From contig VBNZ01000135.1 in assembly GCA_005877675.1 (NCBI GenBank), forward strand, positions 1 through 7,220: a DNA stretch of 7,220 nucleotides. Direction: 5' to 3'. Each line of letters opens with the position of its first letter. Position 1 is the stretch's first letter. A program made the translations under genes and the position numbers. Source of the stretch: Gammaproteobacteria bacterium. GTDB taxonomy: Bacteria; Pseudomonadota; Gammaproteobacteria; Xanthomonadales; Rhodanobacteraceae. The notes under the pieces were generated by a model. That model did not search any database, was not told where the DNA came from, and saw only the letters and a program-made list of their open reading frames with translations. This document shows positions 1 through 3,799 of this stretch, piece after piece.

Positions 1-192
1 CAACGCAAGGATTGGCCAACGTTCGCATTGCCGCCCGATCGCGGCGCGCTGACTGCGGCCGACGTGCTCGCACACGCGCCGGGCCTGGCGCGCGACGCGG
101 TACTCGACATGTGGTGCGCCAGCGTTTGGGCGGCGTATCACGACGCACACCGGAGCGTCGCCGAGCTGTTGCGCACGCAGGGGATCGTATAA
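1..192 (+). CDS. C-terminal end of a DUF5946-like protein (5' end outside the window)
   Basis: The reading frame is open from base 1 and ends at TAA 190-192, giving the last 63 residues of a protein whose start lies upstream. The fragment contains a W-P-x-F-x-L-P-P segment, then LTAADVL, then an amphipathic stretch with MWCASVWAAYHDAH. From memory this matches the C-terminus of DUF5946 proteins, where a proline-rich turn and 'TvADVL' precede a helix with 'W..SVW.A...H'. That family has no established biochemical role. The cysteine-rich N-terminal part usual for the family cannot be checked here. The alternative frame beginning at base 12 is Arg/Ala-rich and reads as a shadow. An 85-bp gap with no recognisable promoter or terminator follows. 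Sure that it is coding; only moderately sure of the family. Confidence 0.5.
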   Translation, partial: QRKDWPTFALPPDRGALTAADVLAHAPGLARDAVLDMWCASVWAAYHDAHRSVAELLRTQGIV

Positions 193-277
193 CGACGGTC
201 ATCCAAGCCTGAGCGCTGCTTGCTGTCGCGCGCGCGCGCGTGCGAGGATGCCGCCTCGCGTACCAGGGAGACAGCTC

Positions 278-769
278 ATGAAAACCGCCAGCGTATTACT
301 TTCTGCCATTGCATTCTTTACTGCCGGCTGCGCTTCGATGCATGGCCCCGCGGCCTCAGGCACCGCTGTGGCACAAACGCAAACCTGCCGCCCGATCAAC
401 GAACAAGAAGTCGCAGCGCTGTTCGAGCGCTGGAACGGTTCGTTGCGCACAGGTGATGCTCACAAGGTCGTTGCGAACTATGCCGAGCGTTCGATCCTCC
501 TGCCGACCGTATCGAATCAGCCGCGCATCACCGCCGCAGAGAAAGAGGATTACTTCCATCACTTTCTCGAGAATCGGCCCTCCGGTCAGATCGACTTCCG
601 TTATATCCAGATCGGCTGCAATTCCGCGTTCGATGCGGGCTTGTATACATTCACCTTCGACAAGACGGGCGCGCAGGTGCACGCACGCTACACCTACACC
701 TATGCCTGGGACGGCAAGCAGTGGCTGATCACGAGCCATCACTCTTCGGCCATGCCTGAAAAGAAATAG
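278..769 (+). CDS. Exported SgcJ/EcaC-type (CaMKII-AD / SnoaL-like) protein, possible lipoprotein
   Basis: The product has 163 residues. ATG 278 is chosen over the upstream in-frame ATG 248 because AGGGAG (265-270) lies 7 nt before it and the product then begins with a proper export signal: Lys2, a hydrophobic stretch at 6-16 and Cys18 in TAGC. Thr at the -3 position makes the lipobox atypical, so it may be a lipoprotein or a secreted protein cut elsewhere. The mature part (about 38-163) reads as an NTF2/SnoaL-like cone fold: a helix with 'ALFERWNGSLRTGD', 'YAERSILLP', then beta strands 'YTFTFDK', 'ARYTYTYAWDGKQWLITSHHSSAMPE'. The C-terminal W-x-I-x-x-H-H-S-S-x-x-P ending is what I recall for SgcJ/EcaC and the CaMKII association domain. 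Cys37 and Cys114 could form a disulfide outside the cytoplasm. Substrate or partner is unknown. It is the first gene of a tight cluster, with its stop 4 nt before the next ATG. Confidence 0.85.
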   Translation: MKTASVLLSAIAFFTAGCASMHGPAASGTAVAQTQTCRPINEQEVAALFERWNGSLRTGDAHKVVANYAERSILLPTVSNQPRITAAEKEDYFHHFLENRPSGQIDFRYIQIGCNSAFDAGLYTFTFDKTGAQVHARYTYTYAWDGKQWLITSHHSSAMPEKK

Positions 770-773
770 CTAC

Positions 774-1460
774 ATGCAGCAGACCTATTTCACGCCCAAG
801 AGCTTTGCGCTGATGCGCGAATTCGCGCGTAACAACAACCGCGAGTGGTTCACGGCGAACAAATCGCGTTTCGAAGATCTGCTGCGTGATCCTTTCCTAT
901 GCCTGATCGGCGATCTTGCCACGCCGCTGGCCAAGATCAGCCCGCACTTTCGCGCGGACGCGCGCGCGCAAGGCGGCTCGATGTTCCGCATCTATCGCGA
1001 CACGCGCTTCTCCAACGACAAGACGCCCTACAAGACCTGGCTCGGTGCGCGGCTCTATCACGAGCGCTCCAAACAGGTGCCGGCACCGACGTTTTATATG
1101 CACATCCAGCCGGGCCGGCACTTCGTCGGTGGCGGGCTGTGGCACCCCGAATCACCGACGCTCAAGCGCATCCGCGATTTTCTCGTCGACAATCCAGCGT
1201 CGTGGAAGAAGGCCGTGCACAACAAGCGCTTTGCCGAACGCTTCGAGATCGGCGGCGAATCGCTGAGCCGGCCGCCGCGCGGCTACGATCCGAGTAACGA
1301 TCTGATCGAAGACATCAAGCGCAAGGATTTCGCCGCATGGCGCGAGTTCGACGACAAGCAAGCCTGCTCCTCAGAACTGCGCGACGTGCTGATTGACGGT
1401 TTCAAGGGCGTTGCGCCAATGATCGATTACCTGTGTGCCGCACTGGATCTGGAGTTCTGA
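774..1460 (+). CDS. DUF2461 (TIGR02453-type) protein
   Basis: The product has 228 residues and fits the DUF2461 family of soluble bacterial proteins of unknown function. Family marks run in order: 'FTPKSFALMREFARNNNREWF' (6-26) followed by NKSRFE; 'FRIYRDTRFSNDKTPYKT' (71-88), the most conserved block; then 'FYMHIQPG' with 'GGGLWHPE' (107-126). Length agrees with the family. No signal peptide or membrane segment is seen, so it is probably cytoplasmic. ATG 774 follows the previous stop by 4 nt and has only a weak purine-rich leader (GAAAAGAAA, 758-766), which suggests translation coupled to the upstream gene. The stop TGA 1458-1460 shares one base with the next ATG. The arginine/lysine and aspartate-rich RDTRFS-DKTPYK block suggests a phosphate or nucleic-acid contact, but this is only an inference. 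Confidence 0.9.
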   Translation: MQQTYFTPKSFALMREFARNNNREWFTANKSRFEDLLRDPFLCLIGDLATPLAKISPHFRADARAQGGSMFRIYRDTRFSNDKTPYKTWLGARLYHERSKQVPAPTFYMHIQPGRHFVGGGLWHPESPTLKRIRDFLVDNPASWKKAVHNKRFAERFEIGGESLSRPPRGYDPSNDLIEDIKRKDFAAWREFDDKQACSSELRDVLIDGFKGVAPMIDYLCAALDLEF

Positions 1461-1918
1461 TGACCAAGACAGCGGAAGTTGCGCACCACCCTGCACTGCG
1501 TTACATCGCGGTATACAAATTAGCAAAGGCGTTGCTCTTGCTGCTGGTCGCGGGCGGCGCGTTTGGCCTTGTAAGCGATGCGGCGTTCGACGCGTTCATC
1601 GACTGGGCGCGGGATGTTGCGGCTGGGCACCAGCTCCTCACGCGTTGGGTCGAGGCGCTGTTTGATTTCACGCCTAGCCGCTTCGCGCTGATCGGTACCG
1701 CGTCGTGCGTGTACGCCAGCGTGTTCATCGCCGAAGGCTGGGGCCTGTGGACCGGCAAGCGTTGGGCCGAGTGGCTGACCGTGATCGCGACGGCCTCGCT
1801 GATACCTTTCGAAGCATGGGAGGTCACGCGCCACGTGACGCCGCTGCGCGTCGGCGCGCTCGTTGCGAACGTCGCCATCGTGGTCTATCTCTGGCGCATC
1901 GTGCGGAACAAGACCTAA
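1460..1918 (+). CDS. DUF2127 integral membrane protein
   Basis: The product has 152 residues and four predicted membrane helices at about 16-38, 75-97, 104-120 and 128-147, with a long loop between the first two. The block E-G-W-G-L-W-T-G-K-R-W-A-E-W-L-T (92-107), followed by a helix with 'SLIPFEAWEV', is the typical DUF2127 signature (E-G-x-G-L-W...R-W-A-E-W...P-x-E). The family sits in the inner membrane and has no defined function. ATG 1460 overlaps the previous stop by one base (TGATG) and has GGAG at 1451-1454, 5 nt upstream, so it is preferred to the upstream in-frame ATG at 1433, which lies inside the DUF2461 gene. It is probably cotranscribed and translationally coupled with the two genes before it. 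No convincing terminator hairpin with a T-tract follows; the first structure downstream is the REP-like pair beginning near 1943. Confidence 0.88.
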   Translation: MTKTAEVAHHPALRYIAVYKLAKALLLLLVAGGAFGLVSDAAFDAFIDWARDVAAGHQLLTRWVEALFDFTPSRFALIGTASCVYASVFIAEGWGLWTGKRWAEWLTVIATASLIPFEAWEVTRHVTPLRVGALVANVAIVVYLWRIVRNKT

Positions 1919-1942
1919 GGATGGTCTGAAAAGTATTCCGTT

Positions 1943-2027
1943 CGCCCTGAGCTTGTCGAAGGGCGACTCGTAATGTCGTGCAGTTCATGGACTTTTCAGT
2001 TCGTGCTTCGACAAGCTCAGCCGGCAC
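1943..2027. repeat. Inverted pair of REP-like palindromes (REPIN-like)
   Basis: CTGAGCTTGTCGAAG at 1947-1961 is repeated exactly in reverse complement at 2006-2020, a 15-bp inverted repeat with a 44-nt spacer. Each half also folds by itself: CGCCCT/AGGGCG closes around the first, and GTGC (2003-2006) with GCAC (2024-2027) around the second. The core with a CGTTCGCCC or GGGCGAACGG flank is a widespread dispersed intergenic sequence in proteobacteria. Position between convergent transcription units (DUF2127 gene and epmA) is typical for such elements. A related cluster occurs at 6311-6414. Possible roles are transcript-end protection or simple selfish repeat, and nothing here decides between them. 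Confidence 0.75.
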
Positions 2028-2144
2028 CAGCTTGCCGTCGTCGAGCACGACCTGCGCGCGCACCAGGTGCGCTTATCGTTGAGCTCACCCTGCAGCGGCA
2101 GCACGCACACGCAGCCTTGCGAACGATTGCTTATGCAGGGTTCC
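2028..2144. other. Intergenic stretch without a supported gene
   Basis: Between the REP-like pair and the epmA-end palindrome I see no gene with a start, ribosome site and family match. On the minus strand two adjacent frames give protein-like pieces, one reading V-C-V-L-P-L-Q-G-E-L-N-D-K-R and the next V-R-A-Q-V-V-L-D-D-G-K-L-V-P-A-E, joined only if a frameshift near 2064 is assumed. The second runs into the REP-like repeat at its end. This could be a decayed gene fragment, but chance open frames are common at this GC content. Confidence 0.3.
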
Positions 2145-2172
2145 CTAAAGGCGCGATGAGTCGCGCCTTTAG
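2145..2172 (-). terminator. Palindrome at the end of epmA, probable (bidirectional) terminator
   Basis: CTAAAGGCGCGA (2145-2156) and TCGCGCCTTTAG (2161-2172) form a perfect 12-bp stem with the 4-nt loop TGAG. The epmA stop codon (2171-2169) lies inside the stem. The outer AAA/TTT pairs give a short U-stretch at the 3' arm on either strand, but no long U-tract follows, so it may terminate weakly or mainly protect the 3' end. It could also serve the convergent plus-strand cluster ending at 1918. Confidence 0.6.
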
Positions 2173-3155
2173 GCGTCGGCAAACGGGAACGCCAGCACCT
2201 CGCGGATATCGTCGGTTCCGAGCATGGCCATCAGCAGGCGCTCGATGCCGAGCGCAACGCCGGCGCAGTCGGGCAATCCTTGCTCGAGTGCGGCAAGCAG
2301 ATTTTCATCGAGCGGAATTTCCGCATACCCGCGCGCGCACCGGCGCGCATTGTCGCGCACGAAGCGCGCGCGCTGTTCGGCCGCATCGGTCAACTCGTGA
2401 TAGCCGTTCGCAAGTTCCTGCTGCCCGACGTACAGCTCGAAGCGTTCGGCCACTGCAAAGGGCTTAGGGCTGAGAGTTGAGGGCCGCACGGCATCGCTGC
2501 GAATCTTTGCTAATGCGCATTGCGTCGCTGGGTAGTCGCAGATTATGGTGATGCGATCGGCCGGAAAGCTCGGCTGGATGCGGTGCGTCAACAACAGGTC
2601 TAGCCAATCGTCGCGGTCAAGTCCCTCGCGCTCGACACGCACGTCGCCGAGCGCACTGCGCAACTGCTCAAGTTCAGCGGCAAATGGATCGACGCCGATC
2701 GCGCTCAAAAATAACTCGCGATAAGTGTACTTTTCCACTTTGAGACATTTCTCCGTCAACGCAAGCGCCGCCGCCATCAGCTCGACGACTTCGTCAATCA
2801 ACCGCTGGTGATTCCAGCCGACCCGATACCATTCGAGCATCGTGAACTCGGGATTGTGCCGCCGTCCGGCTTCGCCATCGCGAAACACGCGGCCGAGCTC
2901 GTAGCAGTCGCCAAGCCCTGCGGTGAGCAGCCGCTTCTGCGGGAATTCCGACGAGGTGCGCAGCCAGCGCTGCGGCGCGCCCGCGTCGACGTGCCCGCTG
3001 AAGCGGGTGGAAAAGCTCTCGATATTCGGATCGGTATTGCCTGCGGCGGAAAGAATCGGCGTCTCGACCTCCAGCACTTTGCGCTCGGTAAAAAAACCGC
3101 GAATCTGCGCGTAGAGTCGCGCGCGTAGATGCAGTGCTGCGAAGCGCCCCCTCAC
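2169..3155 (-). CDS. epmA: EpmA, EF-P--(R)-beta-lysine ligase (PoxA/GenX/YjeA)
   Basis: EpmA is a truncated class II lysyl-tRNA synthetase paralogue. It activates (R)-beta-lysine with ATP and attaches it to a conserved lysine of elongation factor P, which helps ribosomes through polyproline stretches; EpmB, not in this window, makes the beta-lysine. The sequence has the catalytic core without an anticodon-binding domain: 'VLEVETPIL' (27-35), motif 2 with 'FRDGEAGRRHNPEFTMLEWYR' near 91-111, 'ELANGYHELTD' (247-257) and motif 3 'GVALGIERLL' (299-308). The alanine in GVALG matches the E. coli position that marks EpmA from LysRS. I place the start at GTG 3155, with GGAG (3167-3164) 8 nt upstream. 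This gives 328 residues against 325 in E. coli. No ATG exists in frame until far upstream; the open frame reaches 3611 only because the microsatellite has no stops. CTG 3140 is a less likely start. Confidence 0.9.
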   Translation of the reverse strand: MRGRFAALHLRARLYAQIRGFFTERKVLEVETPILSAAGNTDPNIESFSTRFSGHVDAGAPQRWLRTSSEFPQKRLLTAGLGDCYELGRVFRDGEAGRRHNPEFTMLEWYRVGWNHQRLIDEVVELMAAALALTEKCLKVEKYTYRELFLSAIGVDPFAAELEQLRSALGDVRVEREGLDRDDWLDLLLTHRIQPSFPADRITIICDYPATQCALAKIRSDAVRPSTLSPKPFAVAERFELYVGQQELANGYHELTDAAEQRARFVRDNARRCARGYAEIPLDENLLAALEQGLPDCAGVALGIERLLMAMLGTDDIREVLAFPFADA

Positions 3156-3192
3156 CCTGCCCTCTCCCCCAAGCAGAGCTTGGGGGAGAGGG
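3144..3192. repeat. Palindromic repeat copy A (CCCTCACCC tail plus long hairpin)
   Basis: The plus strand reads GCGCCCCCTCACCC, then arm CCCTCTCCCCCAAG (3160-3173), loop CAGAG, arm CTTGGGGGAGAGGG (3179-3192): a perfect 14-bp stem. TTTTTAAT follows at 3193-3200, so on the plus strand it has the form of an intrinsic terminator, although no plus-strand gene needs one here. On the minus strand it lies between the DUF559 stop and the epmA start and contains the epmA ribosome site. It is the same family as 3380-3425 and 3746-3798, a common dispersed palindrome of proteobacterial genomes. Confidence 0.85.
3153..3170 (-). promoter_or_regulatory. epmA: epmA ribosome binding site and GTG start, inside a hairpin repeat
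   Basis: Reading the minus strand, GGGGGAGAGGG (3170-3160) precedes GTG 3155-3153, with the GGAG core 8 nt from the start. The same purine run is the 3' arm of the 14-bp hairpin of repeat copy A, so the folded mRNA would hide it. Both site and start codon come from the repeat rather than from gene-specific leader sequence. The start choice is inferred from spacing and protein length. Confidence 0.55.
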
Positions 3193-3204
3193 TTTTTAAT
3201 ATGC

Positions 3205-3741
3205 TCACCCGGCCCGCCCGCAGCGCTTTGGCTTTGGCTTTGGCTTTGGCTTTGGCTTTGGCTTTGGCTTTGGCTTTTGGCTTTGGCTTTGGCTTTGGCT
3301 TTGGCTTTGGCTTTGGCTTTGGCTTTGGCTTTGGCTTTGGCTTTGGCTTGGGCTTGGGCTTGGGCTTGGGCTCTTGCCTCCTCTCCCCCGACGCCGTCGG
3401 GGGAGAGGGTTGGGGTGAGGGGGGCTCTGCAATGCAGCGACAATAGACTCCAGCACATCATCGGTTCGCAGCAGCATGTCGTTGTTCCAGAAGCGCAACA
3501 CACGAAACCCTTGCTGCTCGAGCGCGCGAGTGCGGGTAGTGTCGTATTCGGCCTGCTCGAAGTGCTGACTGCCATCCAATTCGACGACGAGGCCGTTTTC
3601 GATGCAGACAAAATCGACGATATAGCCAGCCAGACGATGCTGGCGGCGAAACTTCGCGCCGAGCTGGCTATTGCACAGACGCAGCCAGAGTGCGCGTTCT
3701 GCGGCAGTCGGATCTCGTCGCATGCGTTTTACGTTATCCAT
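3205..3741 (-). CDS. DUF559 endonuclease-like protein with repeat-encoded low-complexity tail
   Basis: The product has 178 residues. Residues 1-104 are a complete DUF559 domain, related to very-short-patch-repair (Vsr) type nucleases of the restriction-endonuclease fold: 'TAAERALWLRLCNSQLGAKFRRQ' (12-34), 'YIVDFVCIENGLVVELDGSQH' (40-60), then 'YDTTRTRALEQQGFRVLRFWNNDML' (66-90). Asp43, Glu54, Asp56 and His60 are candidate catalytic or metal-binding residues. ATG 3741 has GAGGGGG (3755-3749) 7 nt upstream. From residue 107 the frame enters repeat copy B (PPHPNPLPRRRRGRGG) and then the microsatellite, read as Ser-Pro, Ser-Gln and, after a 7-nt unit, Lys-Pro repeats, ending RCGRAG at TGA 3207-3205. 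The tail is thus a by-product of repeats. It starts 58 nt after ligA ends and probably came in as an insertion between ligA and epmA. In vivo substrate is unknown. Confidence 0.85.
   Translation of the reverse strand: MDNVKRMRRDPTAAERALWLRLCNSQLGAKFRRQHRLAGYIVDFVCIENGLVVELDGSQHFEQAEYDTTRTRALEQQGFRVLRFWNNDMLLRTDDVLESIVAALQSPPHPNPLPRRRRGRGGKSPSPSPSPSQSQSQSQSQSQSQSQSQSQSQSQKPKPKPKPKPKPKPKPKRCGRAG
3225..3369. repeat. Hexanucleotide microsatellite, 24 units of GCTTTG/GCTTGG
   Basis: On the plus strand there are 8 units of GCTTTG (3225-3272), one 7-nt unit GCTTTTG (3273-3279), 11 units of GCTTTG (3280-3345) and 4 units of GCTTGG (3346-3369), counted directly. The tract lacks stop codons in all six frames, giving Ala-Leu, Phe-Gly or Leu-Trp on the plus strand and Gln-Ser, Lys-Ala or Lys-Pro on the minus strand. 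It lies inside the 3' end of the DUF559 reading frame and 70 bp upstream of the epmA start. Gain or loss of units would lengthen the DUF559 tail without shifting frame; the 7-nt unit does shift it. Confidence 0.97.
3380..3425. repeat. Palindromic repeat copy B, inverted relative to A and C
   Basis: Arms CCTCTCCCCCGAC (3380-3392) and GTCGGGGGAGAGG (3396-3408) form a perfect 13-bp stem with loop GCC, followed on the plus strand by the tail GTTGGGGTGAGGGGGGC. Its orientation is opposite to copies A and C. It is translated on the minus strand as the PHPNPLPRRRRGRGG segment of the DUF559 protein, so the family domain ends just before it. Confidence 0.85.
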
Positions 3742-3745
3742 AAGA

Positions 3746-3798
3746 GCGCCCCCTCACCCAACCCTCTCCCCCGACGATGAAGCTGTCGAAGGAGAGGG
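3746..3798. repeat. Palindromic repeat copy C, partly decayed
   Basis: Tail GCGCCCCCTCACCCAA is followed by arm CCCTCTCCCCCGAC (3762-3775), and the second arm GTCGAAGGAGAGGG (3785-3798) pairs except at two central positions. It fills the 58-bp space between the ligA stop (3800) and the DUF559 start (3741). On the minus strand it can fold just after ligA, but no U-tract follows, so a terminator role is doubtful. The loop side AGCTGTCGAAGG resembles the REP-like core at 1951-1963. Confidence 0.8.
3749..3755 (-). promoter_or_regulatory. Ribosome binding site of the DUF559 gene, supplied by repeat copy C
   Basis: The minus strand reads GAGGGGG at 3755-3749 with 7 nt to ATG 3741-3739. This purine run is the conserved TGAGGGGGC tail of the palindromic repeat, so the repeat provides the translation signal and fixes the start codon choice. 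Confidence 0.6.
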
Positions 3799-3799
3799 C

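Noticed and set aside
227..244. Alternating CG/TG tract that could form Z-DNA upstream of the exported-protein gene
   Set aside because: Only 18 bp long and common by chance in high-GC DNA; no regulatory evidence.
1973..2467. Plus-strand 164-codon open frame across the intergenic region and the 3' end of epmA
   Set aside because: Extreme arginine and alanine content, covers a REP-like repeat and runs antisense to epmA.
3160..3200. Plus-strand intrinsic terminator (hairpin plus TTTTT)
   Set aside because: The form is right, but no plus-strand gene lies upstream and the structure is explained as a member of the palindromic repeat family; it might act on antisense transcripts.
3225..3369. CRISPR array or protein-level repeat domain
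   Set aside because: The period is 6 bp with no spacers, so this is a simple sequence repeat.
2169..3611. A 480-codon open frame giving epmA a 150-residue N-terminal extension with Ala-Lys, Ala-Gln and Ser-Gln runs
   Set aside because: The upstream part lies in another frame of the DUF559 gene and of the stop-free microsatellite. EpmA homology begins near the GTG at 3155, and the resulting 328 residues match the family length.
3129..3780. Plus-strand open frames with Ala-Leu and Phe-Gly dipeptide repeats (3129-3446, 3277-3780)
   Set aside because: They exist only because the microsatellite has no stop codons. They lie antisense to DUF559 and epmA and show no family features.
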